From contig CAKTQV010000008.1 in assembly GCA_934597255.1 (NCBI GenBank), forward strand, positions 1-64,000: 64,000 bases of DNA, in the 5' to 3' direction. A program made the translations under genes and the position numbers. The notes under the pieces are model-generated. The model worked only from the letters and a program-made list of their open reading frames with translations, was not told the origin of the DNA and ran no database searches. Positions 50,692 through 59,788 of the stretch are shown here, piece by piece; within the stretch, counting starts at the first letter, position 1; each line of letters opens with the position of its first letter. This stretch comes from an uncultured Oscillospiraceae bacterium (GTDB lineage Bacteria; Bacillota; Clostridia; Oscillospirales; Oscillospiraceae).

Positions 50692-50883
50692 ATGGCGAAA
50701 AGCAGCATTATGAACCCCAATGCCCGCGACGCTATGGACCGCTTCAAGATGGAAGCCGCGTCCTCCGTCGGCGTCAACCTCAAGCAGGGCTATAATGGCG
50801 ACCTGACCTCCAAGCAGGCCGGTTCTATCGGCGGCCAGATGGTCAAGAAGATGATCGAGTCTTACGAAAACGGCATGAAGTAA
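50692..50883 (+). CDS. small acid-soluble spore protein, alpha/beta type
   Basis: A 63-residue SASP: SSIMNPNARDAMDRFKMEAA, VGVNLKQGYNGDLTSKQAGS and GGQMVKKMIESYE match the two conserved helices that coat and protect spore DNA, including the germination-protease-like site in the first helix. The start at 50692 is preceded by AAAGGAG; the longer frame upstream is not used. It is strong evidence that the organism forms endospores. Confidence 0.95.
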   Translation: MAKSSIMNPNARDAMDRFKMEAASSVGVNLKQGYNGDLTSKQAGSIGGQMVKKMIESYENGMK

Positions 50884-50903
50884 TAGCAGGAGAGCGATCT
50901 CCG

Positions 50904-50940
50904 CGGCGCAGCTCCCCTCACGGGGACTGCGCCGTTTCTG
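50904..50940 (+). terminator. terminator of the spore protein gene
   Basis: CGGCGCAG pairs with CTGCGCCG, with inner CCCC/GGGG pairing, followed by TTTCTG, 20 bases past the stop. Confidence 0.75.
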
Positions 50941-50975
50941 CATGAAAAGCGCGGGCGTCGCCGGACGCACGGAAA

Positions 50976-51010
50976 ATGAAAAACCCAACCGCCGGCCCGG
51001 CGGTTGGGTT
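50976..51010 (-). terminator. terminator of the small membrane protein gene at 51051
   Basis: AACCCAACCGCC and its complement form a strong stem at 50982-51010, followed by TTTTTC on the minus strand. It supports the reality of the small gene just upstream on that strand. Confidence 0.8.
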
Positions 51011-51050
51011 ATACTCTTTTCGGTCTTGCGATGGGCGCCCCGCGCCGCGC

Positions 51051-51296
51051 TCAGGCAGCGAGGGCGTGGACCGCGTTCAGGGCGAGCATGACGGCGATGA
51101 AGGCGAGAAGAAGCGCGTTCACGACGCGCCCGGCCTTCGTGGGCGCGTTTTTTATCCCGAAGGCGAGAAAAACGGCCCAGAGTATGCCGGCGGCGAGACT
51201 CCGGCTGCCGCGGAACAGGCACAGGGACAGAAAGAAAAGCGAGTTCAGGATGTTTATGCCGCGCTCGGAAAACAGGGCGCTTTTGACCTTCTGCAC
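51051..51296 (-). CDS. small hypothetical membrane protein
   Basis: An 81-residue protein with three hydrophobic segments (ILNSLFFLSLCLF, LAAGILWAVFLAFGI, VVNALLLAFIAVMLALNAVH) between short basic loops. Unrecognised. It is likely real: a GTG start at 51296 lies 9 bases after AAAGGAGAG, and a minus-strand terminator follows at 50976-51010. Confidence 0.6.
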   Translation of the reverse strand: MQKVKSALFSERGINILNSLFFLSLCLFRGSRSLAAGILWAVFLAFGIKNAPTKAGRVVNALLLAFIAVMLALNAVHALAA

Positions 51297-51641
51297 TTCG
51301 TAAACTCTCCTTTCGGTCTGCGCTTCGGATGCTTATGACTCAGTATAGCGGCGGGGCGGGGGAATGTCAAGGCGGCGCGGCGGAAGGGCGCGCCGCGGGG
51401 GCGGTGCGGATACGGAGAAAGCGCCCGGGTATGGAGCCGGGCGCTTTTTGCATGGGCTGCTGTATGAGAATAGAGAGGATAATGCAGGAAAAAGAGAAGT
51501 TCCAACAAAGAAGCAAATCGATCGAAAGTGAGCCGCAGAGCGAACGCGCCCGGCTGGCAAAGCGCCATCCATACGGCCGGGGCCTTTCTGCCCGTACAGG
51601 CTAGCATGCAAAGCTAAACTGAAACGAAACCCGGCGGCGGG
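51297..51641. other. gene-free stretch with one strong hairpin
   Basis: About 345 bases with no convincing protein gene; short open frames on both strands have no ribosome-binding sites or recognisable sequence. The clear element is an 11-bp GC-rich hairpin at 51418-51449 followed by TTTTTG on the plus strand, although no plus-strand gene precedes it. The part at 51460-51610 is less GC-rich than its surroundings. It may be the 3' end of a small RNA or just spacer. Confidence 0.4.
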
Positions 51642-52733
51642 TCAGTTCTTTTTCTCCCGCAGCGGCAGGTATTCCCGCAAGATCCCCTCCAGCACGTCGA
51701 GCGCAAAGCGTTTGGCCCGGCTGCTTCTGCGCAGCGAGCGCACGAGCGAAAGCGCCTGGCGGAGCCTGTGCTCCGTCAGCTCCGTGATCGTGACGGCGCC
51801 GGTGGCCGTCAGCGCGGCGAACAGCTCGTCGATGAATTCGCGCCGCTCGTCCAGGCTCATGCTCCGGAGCGTGGCCTCCATGCTCTCGTCGAAGGCGCGG
51901 CTGCTGCGGCTGAGCTCGTCGCAGCGGACGAAGCGGGTGCCCATGACCTCCCAGGTGAAGCCGTCGTGCGCGGGGATGCCCGGGCGGGTGCTCCGGACGA
52001 CGGTGATGTTCGTCTCCTGCGTCATAAGCGTTCCGACGAGCGAGAACTGGGGCAGGAGCGTATGGACGCGGCTGCGGACGCGCAGATAGCCGGGCTGGGT
52101 CAGAAAGTCCTCCTGAAAGCCAGGGCCGTCGTTGTTGTAGACGGCGAGAATGCGCTCCTGTACCGCCTCCGGCGCCATCGCCGCGGCGTACACGGCGAGA
52201 TTGCCGCCCTTGGAATGGCCGCCGACGATCAGCGGGCCGGGATGGAGCGCGGCGGCCTGCGTGAGATATTCCACGGCGTCGGTCTGGGCCGGCACGGCCT
52301 TCTCCACCGCCATGAGGCAGTCCTCCTTCCAGGCCATCAGCGTGTCGTCCGTGCCGCGGAAGGAGATGTAGTGGGAGCCGTCCGGCAGGGCGATCGTCAG
52401 CGCGGAAAACTGCTCCGTGAGCTCCGGGATGACGCGCCGGACGTAGTTGGACAGCCGCAGCGGCGCAAAGCGGACGGTTCCCGGCAGCGCGCGGAACGAG
52501 GGCGTGATGTCCGGGGAGGCGAGAGCGCCGAGACGGTCGCCGGCCTCGCCGTGCAGCGCGTAATATGTCTTTACGGCCTGCGCGATGGATACCTCCGCCG
52601 AATCGGAGGGGACGACGCCGGTCAGATCGGGTGTGCCGATCTTGGTCACGATGTAATTGTCCACCTCGTTGAACGGGGAAACGGAGAAGGGGATGTCTCC
52701 TCGCCAGCCTATGTAATCGAGAATGTTGGCCAT
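51642..52733 (-). CDS. DUF2974 (Mbeg1-like) alpha/beta hydrolase
   Basis: A 363-residue lipase-like protein of the DUF2974 family: ANILDYIGWRGDIPFSVSPF at the start is the typical opening, then YISFRGTDDTLMAWKED, the nucleophile Ser near 174 in VGGHSKGGNLAVYAA, and VYNNDGPGF with the likely Asp region. No signal peptide, so cytosolic. The true substrate is unknown. ATG at 52733 follows AAGGAG; the longer open frame upstream is not supported. Confidence 0.88.
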   Translation of the reverse strand: MANILDYIGWRGDIPFSVSPFNEVDNYIVTKIGTPDLTGVVPSDSAEVSIAQAVKTYYALHGEAGDRLGALASPDITPSFRALPGTVRFAPLRLSNYVRRVIPELTEQFSALTIALPDGSHYISFRGTDDTLMAWKEDCLMAVEKAVPAQTDAVEYLTQAAALHPGPLIVGGHSKGGNLAVYAAAMAPEAVQERILAVYNNDGPGFQEDFLTQPGYLRVRSRVHTLLPQFSLVGTLMTQETNITVVRSTRPGIPAHDGFTWEVMGTRFVRCDELSRSSRAFDESMEATLRSMSLDERREFIDELFAALTATGAVTITELTEHRLRQALSLVRSLRRSSRAKRFALDVLEGILREYLPLREKKN

Positions 52734-52914
52734 GAAGGTCTCCTTTCGGTCGGTCCGGCCCGGGCGGCGGGAAGCCGTCCGGACGGATGCAGGGCGCCCT
52801 GCGGCGCAGGGCCGGCGGAGCCGCGCCCGTCTGGCGGGTGCGGCGCTTTTCTTCATTTTATCATCGGCCGCGCCGGATTTCAACGCCGGGTGCGCGAAAG
52901 GGGCGAAGCGGCGC

Positions 52915-52943
52915 TTGCAATAAAGCGGCGGAGGCGGTAGAAT
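52915..52943 (+). promoter_or_regulatory. promoter of the ECF transporter operon
   Basis: TTGCAA (52915-52920), 17 bases, TAGAAT (52938-52943), 31 bases before the first gene. No riboswitch was recognised in the short leader. Confidence 0.5.
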
Positions 52944-52973
52944 AAGGCTGTCTTTACAGACGGGGAGAGGAAC

Positions 52974-53858
52974 ATGGATACAGGCTTTGCCGCGTGCCAT
53001 CCGGCGCTCAACTTCATATTTTTCGCGCTGGCGATCGCGGGGGGGATGTGCTTTGTCCACCCGCTGTTCCTGGCGGTGTCGCTGGCGGCGTCGCTGACGT
53101 ATTATATGCTTCTGCGCGGCCGCGCGGCACTGCGGCCTCTGGGTTGGATGCTGGCGCTTGGCGTGCTGGCCGGGCTTGCCAACCCGCTTTTCGTCACGCG
53201 GGGGGAAACGCTTCTGTTTCTGTGGGCCGGCGGGCGGCGCTTTACGCTGGAGGCGCTGCTGTACGGGCTCGCCGCCGGCGGTATGCTGGTGACGGTGCTG
53301 CTGTGGTTCGGCTGCTACAACGCCGTTATGACGGACGATAAATTTCAGTATCTTTTTGCCGGCGCGGCGCCGTCTCTGGCCATGGTGCTGTCGATGACGC
53401 TGCGGCTCGTGCCGCTGTTTGAGCGGCGGGCGGCGCAGATATCGCTGGCGCGGCGCTGCGTCGGAAAGGGCGCGGCGGACGGCCGGCGGCGCGAGCGGCT
53501 TGAAAACGGGGCGCAGGTCCTGTCCGCGCTGACGCAGTGGGCGCTGGAGGGGTCGGTGGAAACGGCCGATTCCATGCGCGCGCGCGGCTGGGGCTGCGGG
53601 CCGCGGGGCCGCTTTTCCATCTGGCGCTTCGGCCGGCGGGATGCGGCGCTGGGCGCGGTGATGGCCGCGGCGGGGGCGCTGCTGGCGGCGGGCGTGCTCG
53701 GCGGCGGTGCGCGCGCGGCGTATTACCCTGTGCTTTCGCTGCCGTGCGGCGGCTGGACGGCGGCCGCGCTGGCCGGCTACGGCGCGCTTTGCTTTCTGCC
53801 GGCGGCTGTAACGATCTGGGAGGAGATATCATGGCGCATATCGAGATCGAAAATCTGA
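52974..53858 (+). CDS. ECF transporter T component (first)
   Basis: A 294-residue EcfT/CbiQ-type membrane protein with about six helices. The cytosolic coupling part shows SMRARGWG, the usual Ala-Arg-Gly coupling helix motif, and an upstream LRLVPLFERRAAQISLARR. It begins HPALNFIFFALAIAGG. It joins the S component to the ATPase pair. It overlaps the ATPase gene by 28 bases and is paralogous to the second T gene at 56218. Confidence 0.9.
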   Translation: MDTGFAACHPALNFIFFALAIAGGMCFVHPLFLAVSLAASLTYYMLLRGRAALRPLGWMLALGVLAGLANPLFVTRGETLLFLWAGGRRFTLEALLYGLAAGGMLVTVLLWFGCYNAVMTDDKFQYLFAGAAPSLAMVLSMTLRLVPLFERRAAQISLARRCVGKGAADGRRRERLENGAQVLSALTQWALEGSVETADSMRARGWGCGPRGRFSIWRFGRRDAALGAVMAAAGALLAAGVLGGGARAAYYPVLSLPCGGWTAAALAGYGALCFLPAAVTIWEEISWRISRSKI

Positions 53859-55513
53859 CGTTCCGCTATCCGGCCGGCGCGAAAAACGCGCTGGACGGCG
53901 TGAGCCTGTCGATCGGGGCGGGAGAATACGTCTGCCTGTGCGGCCTGTCCGGCAGCGGGAAGACAACGCTCATGCGCCATCTGAAGCCGGCGCTCACGCC
54001 CCACGGCGCGCGCAGCGGCTCGGTGACGCTCGACGGGCGGCGGCTCGACGCGCTCGATCTGCGCGAGCAGAGCAGCCGCATCGGCTATGTGATGCAGAAT
54101 CCGGACAGCCAGCTCGTCACGGACAAGGTGTGGCACGAGCTGGCATTCGGGCTGGAAAGCCTCGGCTGCGACCAGCGGACGATGCGGCTGCGCGTGGCGG
54201 AGATGGCGAGCTATTTCGGAATACAGAACTGGTTCCACCGGCCGGTGGCAGAGCTGTCCGGCGGGCAGAAGCAGCTTCTCAATCTTGCCTCCGTGATGGC
54301 GATGCAGCCGGAGGTGCTCATCCTCGACGAGCCGACCAGCCAGCTCGATCCCATCGCGGCGGCGGATTTTCTCAACACCATCGCCAAGATAAACCGCGAG
54401 CTCGGCACGACGGTCATTTTGTCGGAGCACCGGCTGGAGGACGCGCTTCCCGCGGCCGACCGCGTCGTCGTGCTCGAGGACGGACGGGTGGCGGCGGACG
54501 CGCCGCCGCGAGAGATCGGCGCGCTTCTGGCCGCGCGGGACAGCAAAATGCTTCCGTCCTTGCCGGCGCCGGTGCGCATTTATCTGCAGAGCGGCAGCCG
54601 GCAGGCCTGTCCGCTGACGGTGCGGGAGGGGCGCGGCTGGCTGAGCCGGGAGCTGGAGGGCGTGTGCGTGCGCAGCGCGGGGGAGGACGAGCCGCTCTAC
54701 GCGGAGCCGGACGAGCCGGCGCTGGCGCTCGACGAGCTTTGGCTGCGCTATGAAAAGCAGGCGCCGGACGTGCTGCGTGGGACGAGTCTGAAGGTCGCCC
54801 GCGGGACGCTGCACGCCGTCGTCGGCGGAAACGGGAGCGGGAAATCCACCATGCTCAAGGCGATATGCGGGCTGGCGCGGCCCTACCGGGGGCGCGTGTT
54901 CATTGAAGGAAGGCGGCTGGAAAAATACCGGGATACAGAGCTGTTCGAGGGCTGTATCGCCATGCTGCCGCAGGACCCGCAGAGCCTGTTCGTGAAAAAG
55001 ACCGTGCGCGGGGAGCTGGAGGAAATGACGGACGGGCGGCTGCCGCAGGCGGAACGGGAGGCGCAGATCGCGGAGGCCGCGCAGCTGTGCCGGATCGGCG
55101 ATATCCTGGACAGCCATCCCTACGATCTGTCCGGCGGCGAGCAGCAGCGCGCGGCGCTGGCGAAGGTTTTGCTGTGCCGGCCGCGCATCCTGCTGCTGGA
55201 CGAGCCGACGAAGGGGATGGACAACGCCTTCAAAAACGAGTTCGCGGCGCTGCTCGGACGGCTGAAGGCGCGGGGCGTGACCGTTCTGATGGTGTCGCAC
55301 GACGTGGAATTCTGCGCGTCGTGGGCGGATGCGGTCTCAATGTTTTTCGACGGCGGCGTCGTCACGACGAATACGCCGCAGCGCTTCTTCGCCCGCAACA
55401 GCTTTTATACGACGGCGGCCAACCGCATGAGCCGTCACTGTCTGCCCGACGCCGTGACGGCGGAGGATGTGGTGTGCGCGCTGCGCGCCGCGCGGGAGGA
55501 GAGCCATGGCTGA
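53831..55513 (+). CDS. ECF transporter ATPase, two ABC domains in one chain
   Basis: A 560-residue fused EcfA pair. Domain 1: Walker A GLSGSGKTT at 38-46, Q-loop VMQNPDSQLVTD, signature LSGGQKQLLNLA, Walker B VLILDEPTSQLD. Domain 2 from about 300: Walker A GGNGSGKST near 332, Q-loop MLPQDPQSLFV, signature LSGGEQQRAALA, Walker B ILLLDEPTKGMD. Both sites look complete. Q-loops of the NPDSQ type are usual for ECF ATPases. It overlaps the T gene upstream and the S gene downstream (8 bases). Confidence 0.93.
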   Translation: MAHIEIENLTFRYPAGAKNALDGVSLSIGAGEYVCLCGLSGSGKTTLMRHLKPALTPHGARSGSVTLDGRRLDALDLREQSSRIGYVMQNPDSQLVTDKVWHELAFGLESLGCDQRTMRLRVAEMASYFGIQNWFHRPVAELSGGQKQLLNLASVMAMQPEVLILDEPTSQLDPIAAADFLNTIAKINRELGTTVILSEHRLEDALPAADRVVVLEDGRVAADAPPREIGALLAARDSKMLPSLPAPVRIYLQSGSRQACPLTVREGRGWLSRELEGVCVRSAGEDEPLYAEPDEPALALDELWLRYEKQAPDVLRGTSLKVARGTLHAVVGGNGSGKSTMLKAICGLARPYRGRVFIEGRRLEKYRDTELFEGCIAMLPQDPQSLFVKKTVRGELEEMTDGRLPQAEREAQIAEAAQLCRIGDILDSHPYDLSGGEQQRAALAKVLLCRPRILLLDEPTKGMDNAFKNEFAALLGRLKARGVTVLMVSHDVEFCASWADAVSMFFDGGVVTTNTPQRFFARNSFYTTAANRMSRHCLPDAVTAEDVVCALRAAREESHG

Positions 55514-56228
55514 CAAACGGATATCGGCGCGGCGCGCGATCGGCTGGGCCGTGGTGCTGCTGGCCGTGCCGGGCACGATATGGCTCGGCTGGCGCTATGC
55601 CGCGCGGCAGTATTATGCGGCGAGTCTGCTGGTCATCCTGTGGTCGATGCTGCCGTTTTTCCTGCTGTTTGAAAAGCGGCGTCCGCAGGCGCGCGAGCTG
55701 GTCGTGATCGCCGTGATGAGCGCGCTGGCGGCCGCGTCGCGCGCGGCGTTCGTTTGGGCGCCGTCGTTCAAGCCTATTACCGGCATCGTCATTATCACGG
55801 GCGTGGCGCTCGGCGCGGAGGCGGGCTTTCTCACGGGCGCGCTGGCGGCGTTCGTGTCGAATTTCCTGTTCGGCCAGGGGACGTGGACGCCGTGGCAGAT
55901 GTTTGCCTTCGGGCTGGCCGGCTTTCTGGCGGGCGCGCTGCACGCGCGCGGCTGGCTGAGCGGGCGGAAGCTTCCGCTGAGCCTGTTCGGCGCGGCGGCC
56001 GTTCTGCTGCTGATCGGCCCGCTGCTGGACACCTGCGCGCTGTTCACGATGGCGGGCGAGGTCACAAGGGGTACGGCCGCGGCCATATATCTGTCCGGGC
56101 TGCCGGTCAACGCGGTGCACGCGCTGGCGACGGCGCTGACCATCTGGCTGCTGAGCGGGCCGCTGCTGGACAAGCTGGGGCGCATCCGGCTGAAATACGG
56201 GCTGATGGAGGGCGGCGATGCGCTTTGA
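55506..56228 (+). CDS. ECF transporter S component, substrate unknown
   Basis: A 240-residue membrane protein. After two N-terminal helices comes the S-component core with ARELVVIAVMSALAAASRAA, ITGVALGAEAGFLTGALAAF and FLFGQGTWTPWQMFAFGLAG, a pattern of substrate-binding subunits of ECF importers. The FGQGTWTPWQMF stretch recalls S subunits grouped near cobalamin-type uptake proteins, which is weak evidence for a substrate. The two extra helices before the core are atypical. Gene is overlapped at both ends. Confidence 0.85.
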   Translation: MADKRISARRAIGWAVVLLAVPGTIWLGWRYAARQYYAASLLVILWSMLPFFLLFEKRRPQARELVVIAVMSALAAASRAAFVWAPSFKPITGIVIITGVALGAEAGFLTGALAAFVSNFLFGQGTWTPWQMFAFGLAGFLAGALHARGWLSGRKLPLSLFGAAAVLLLIGPLLDTCALFTMAGEVTRGTAAAIYLSGLPVNAVHALATALTIWLLSGPLLDKLGRIRLKYGLMEGGDAL

Positions 56229-57102
56229 CAGCTATCATCCGGCCATAAATCTCGCGTATTTTACGGCCGTTCTGGCGGCGGCGGTCGTTTTTGACCATCC
56301 GTGCTTTCTGGCCGTGGCCTATGTGTGCGCGTTCGTTTACTCCGCGGCGCTGGGCGGACGGCGGGCGCTGGTCTTCGATCTGGCGCTCGTGCCGCTGATG
56401 GCGGCGTTCGCGCTGTATTACGGCGCGTACCGCCACTTCGGCGTGACGGTGCTGGGCGTGAATTTCATCGGCAACCGCATCACGCTCGAGGCGCTGGTAT
56501 ACGGCCTTGTGCTGGCGGGAAAGACGGCGGTGGTGCTGATGTGGCTGAGCTGCATGCACGCGGTCGTGTCAAGCGACAAGCTCGTGTATCTGTTCGGGCG
56601 CGTGCTGCCGCGCCTGTCGCTGTATCTGGCCATCGTGCTGCGCGCCGTGCCGCGCATCCGGGAGCGCTTCCGCAGCGCGTCGCTGGCGCGAAGCGGCGTG
56701 GGCCGGGGCGGCCAGCAGGGCGGCGCTGTGCGCCGCGTGCGGAATTTTCTGAGCATCGCGTCCATCGTGACGACGTGGACGCTGGAGGATCTTGTGGAAA
56801 GCGCCGCGAGCATGAAGAGCCGCGGGTATTCGCTGCGCGGCCGCACGGCGTTTTCCATCTATCGCTTCGATAACCGGGACCGGGCGTTCGTGCTCGCGCT
56901 GACGGCGCTCGTCACGCTGCAGCTGATGGCGTGGCTGCTTGACCAGACCGGCGCGCTGTACGATCCGGCCATCGTTATAAACCGGATCACGCCCATGAGC
57001 GGCGTGTTCTACGCCGGCTATGCGCTTTTGTGTCTTCTGCCGTGGCTTTTGCAGCTGGCCGGGCAGCGGCGGTGGCGGCGCCGCGTGGAAAGGCGGCTGT
57101 GA
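56218..57102 (+). CDS. ECF transporter T component (second)
   Basis: A 294-residue EcfT protein that is clearly a paralogue of the one at 52974: both begin HPAxNxxxF and HPxFLAV, share GR-AL after the second helix and have FSI-RF-xRD before the last helices. The coupling motif is SMKSRGYSLRG, with VLRAVPRIRERFRSASLARS upstream. It overlaps the S gene by 11 bases. Two T genes of equal length in one ECF operon are unusual. Confidence 0.9.
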   Translation: MRFDSYHPAINLAYFTAVLAAAVVFDHPCFLAVAYVCAFVYSAALGGRRALVFDLALVPLMAAFALYYGAYRHFGVTVLGVNFIGNRITLEALVYGLVLAGKTAVVLMWLSCMHAVVSSDKLVYLFGRVLPRLSLYLAIVLRAVPRIRERFRSASLARSGVGRGGQQGGAVRRVRNFLSIASIVTTWTLEDLVESAASMKSRGYSLRGRTAFSIYRFDNRDRAFVLALTALVTLQLMAWLLDQTGALYDPAIVINRITPMSGVFYAGYALLCLLPWLLQLAGQRRWRRRVERRL

Positions 57103-57110
57103 CGTCAATG

Positions 57111-57155
57111 AAAAAAGTCCCCGCACGGCCAGAGCCGTGCGGGGACTGCTTTTTT
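57111..57155. terminator. bidirectional terminator between ECF and feo operons
   Basis: A perfect 14-bp stem (57116-57129 with 57134-57147) with A-run before and T-run after, so it can end both convergent transcripts. Confidence 0.93.
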
Positions 57156-57168
57156 GAGGGAAGGAGAT

Positions 57169-57303
57169 CTATTCTTTTTTCCGGCAGGCGCCGGAGCAGC
57201 CGGCGCAGCGGGAGCAGCCGCCCTTCGGCCGGCGGAGAGAACGCACGGCGGCGGCCGCCGCCAGAAGCAGCGCGGCCAGAAGGCCGATCGTGGCGGCGTT
57301 CAT
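57169..57303 (-). CDS. FeoB-associated Cys-rich membrane protein
   Basis: A 44-residue protein: one membrane helix (residues 5-22) and a C-terminal cysteine cluster, Cys30, Cys33, Cys36 and Cys40. This matches the FeoB-associated Cys-rich membrane proteins that take the place of FeoC in many Firmicutes and may handle iron at the inner face. Its ATG overlaps the feoB stop by 4 bases. Confidence 0.88.
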   Translation of the reverse strand: MNAATIGLLAALLLAAAAAVRSLRRPKGGCSRCAGCSGACRKKE

Positions 57304-59675
57304 ATCACGGCCCCCAGTCCCAGCATCATGCCGATCAGATGCGTCAGAAGCGCGAACACCCACGCGATCAGGCACTGGCCAACCACTACGCCCGCGGCCC
57401 ATTTGCCGCCAAGCTCGCGCCGAACGGAGGCGATGGCCGCGACGCACGGCGTGTACAGAAGGCAGAATACCAGCAGCGAGGCTGCCCCGAGGGGACTGAG
57501 CACGGCGCGCAGCGCGGCGGTGCTGCCGAACAGGACCGACAGCGTGGACACCACGCTCTCCTTGGCCATGAAGCCCGCGATCAGCGCCGTGCAGATGCGC
57601 CAGTCGCCGAAGCCGAGCGGCCGGAACACCGGCACGAGCAGACCGGCCAGCAGCGCCAGGATGCTCGCGTGGCTGTCGGAGACGGGGTTGAGGCGCAGAT
57701 CGAAGCTTTGCAAAAACCAGATGACGATGCTGGCGAGAAAGATGACCGTGAAGGCGCGGCGGAGGAAGTCCTTGGCCTTTTCCCACAGCAGCTGCGCCAC
57801 GTTGCGCGCGCCCGGCATGCGGTAATTCGGAAGCTCCATGACGAAGGGGACGGCGCTGCCGCGGAAGGCCGTGTGCCTGGCGGCGACAGCCGCCAGCATC
57901 CCGGCGGCGATGCCGAGAAAATACAGGCCGACCATGATGAGCCCGGCGTGCGCCGGGAAAAAGGCGGCGGTGAAAAAGCCGTAGATGGGCAGCTTGGCCG
58001 TGCAGCTCATGAAGGGCGTGAGCAGGATGGTCATTTTGCGGTCGCGCTCGGACGGGAGCGTGCGGCTGGCCATCACGCCGGGAACGGTGCAGCCGAAGCC
58101 GACGAGCATCGGCACGATGCTGCGCCCGGAAAGGCCGAGACGGCGCAGCGGCTTATCCATGACGAAGGCGATGCGCGCCATATAGCCGGAGTCCTCGAGC
58201 AGCGACAGGAAGAAAAACAGCGTCACGATGATCGGCAGAAAGCTCAGAACGCTGCCGACGCCGCGGAATACGCCGTCGATCACGAGCGAGTGGACGACGG
58301 GCGCGACGCCCCACGCCGTGAGCGCCGCGTCCGCCGCAGCGGAAAGTGCGCCGATGCCCCGGTCGAGAAGCTCCTGGAAAAACGCGCCGATGACGTTGAA
58401 GCTCAGCCAGAACACCAGCGCCATGATGGCGATGAAGGCGGGCACGGCCGTATACCGGCCGGTCAGCACCCGGTCGATGCGTCGGCTGCGCTCGTGCTCC
58501 TTCGATTCGCGGGGCTTGACGACGGTCCGGGCGACGAGCCGGCGGATGAAGGCGAAGCGCATGTCCGCGATGGCGGCGGCGCGGTCCAGCCCGCGTTCGC
58601 TCTCCATCTGGACGATGATGTGCTCGAGCATCTCCTTTTCGTTTTCCGTCAGCTCCAGCGCGTCCAGCACGAGCCCGTCGCCCTCGATGAGCTTGCAGGC
58701 GGCGAAGCGGACGGGGATGCCGGCGGCGCCGGCATGGTCGGCGATGAGATGCATGATGCCGTGGATGGCGCGGTGAACGGCGCCGCAGTTGTCGTTTTCG
58801 TCGCAGAAGTCCACGCGGCCGGGCTTTTCCTGAAAATGGGCGACGTGCAGCGCATGGCTGACCAGCTCGTCGATGCCCTCGCCGCGCGCGGCCGAGATGG
58901 GAACGACGGGGATGCCGAGCATCTGCTCCATGTCGTTGATGCGGATGGAGCCGCCGTTGCCGCGCAGCTCGTCCATCATGTTCAGCGCCAGCACCATGGG
59001 GCAGCCCAGGTCGATCAGCTGCATCGTCAGGACCAGACTGCGCTCGATGCTGGTGGCGTCGACGATGTTGATGATGCCCTGCGGCCTTTCGTCGAGGATG
59101 AACTGGCGCGTGACGATCTCCTCGGCGGAATACGGGCTCATGGAATAAATGCCGGGCAGATCGGTGACGAGTGTGTTCTCATGGCCGCGGATGGGGCCGG
59201 ATTTGCGGTCGACCGTCACGCCGGGAAAATTGCCGACGTGCTGGTTGGAGCCGGTGAGTTGGTTGAACAGCGTGGTCTTGCCGCAGTTCTGATTGCCGGC
59301 CAGCGCAAAGCGGAGGGTCGTGCCGTCCGGCAGCGGATCGCCGTCGGCCCGGGCATGGTAGCGGCCGCCTTCGCCAAGACCGGGGTGCTCGCTCGCGCGG
59401 CCCTCGCCGGCCCGGGCATAGCCGTCGTAGACCCCGGTCTCCGGGTGAACGCTGGCCGGGTCGACGGTGATCTTCTCCGCGTCCGCCAGCCGGAGCGTCA
59501 GCTCGTAGCCGTGGATGCGCAATTCCATCGGGTCGCCCATCGGCGCGTATTTTTCCAGCGTCATCTCCGCGCCGGGGATCACGCCCATATCCAGAAAATG
59601 CTGGCGCAGCGCGCCCTCGCCGCCCACGGCGGTGACGACGGCGGACTGGCCGATCGGAAGCTGTCTGAGATTCAT
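57300..59675 (-). CDS. feoB: ferrous iron transporter, FeoA-FeoB fusion
   Basis: A 791-residue Fe2+ transporter. Residues 1-75 form an SH3-like FeoA domain (MNLRQLPIGQSAVVTAVGGE, then HFLDMGVIPGAEMTL). A linker of about 40 residues leads to the G domain: G1 GNQNCGKTTLFNQLTG near 124, G2 NFPGVTVDRK, G3 DLPGIYSMSP and G4 NMMDE. The membrane part from about 415 has the GFGCTVPGVMASRTL and FMSCTAKLPIYGFF gate motifs with their Cys residues, repeated near the end as LLYTPCVAAIASVRRE. The start at 59675 has AGGACAGG ahead. Confidence 0.95.
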   Translation of the reverse strand: MNLRQLPIGQSAVVTAVGGEGALRQHFLDMGVIPGAEMTLEKYAPMGDPMELRIHGYELTLRLADAEKITVDPASVHPETGVYDGYARAGEGRASEHPGLGEGGRYHARADGDPLPDGTTLRFALAGNQNCGKTTLFNQLTGSNQHVGNFPGVTVDRKSGPIRGHENTLVTDLPGIYSMSPYSAEEIVTRQFILDERPQGIINIVDATSIERSLVLTMQLIDLGCPMVLALNMMDELRGNGGSIRINDMEQMLGIPVVPISAARGEGIDELVSHALHVAHFQEKPGRVDFCDENDNCGAVHRAIHGIMHLIADHAGAAGIPVRFAACKLIEGDGLVLDALELTENEKEMLEHIIVQMESERGLDRAAAIADMRFAFIRRLVARTVVKPRESKEHERSRRIDRVLTGRYTAVPAFIAIMALVFWLSFNVIGAFFQELLDRGIGALSAAADAALTAWGVAPVVHSLVIDGVFRGVGSVLSFLPIIVTLFFFLSLLEDSGYMARIAFVMDKPLRRLGLSGRSIVPMLVGFGCTVPGVMASRTLPSERDRKMTILLTPFMSCTAKLPIYGFFTAAFFPAHAGLIMVGLYFLGIAAGMLAAVAARHTAFRGSAVPFVMELPNYRMPGARNVAQLLWEKAKDFLRRAFTVIFLASIVIWFLQSFDLRLNPVSDSHASILALLAGLLVPVFRPLGFGDWRICTALIAGFMAKESVVSTLSVLFGSTAALRAVLSPLGAASLLVFCLLYTPCVAAIASVRRELGGKWAAGVVVGQCLIAWVFALLTHLIGMMLGLGAVI

Positions 59676-59714
59676 AATCCTGTCCTCTCCGGCCGCGCAG
59701 AGGCGGCCGGATCC

Positions 59715-59744
59715 AGTGTAAGATCCGCGCCCCCGGTTAGTCAA
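59715..59744 (-). promoter_or_regulatory. candidate feo promoter
   Basis: On the minus strand TTGACT (59739-59744), 18 bases, TACACT (59715-59720). The leader has a GC-rich hairpin, CCGGCCGC/GCGGCCGG, before the start; no Fur box was recognised. Confidence 0.5.
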
Positions 59745-59788
59745 CACGAACCGGGGAAAACGGGAAAATTCCCGGCGGCGGGTTGTTC

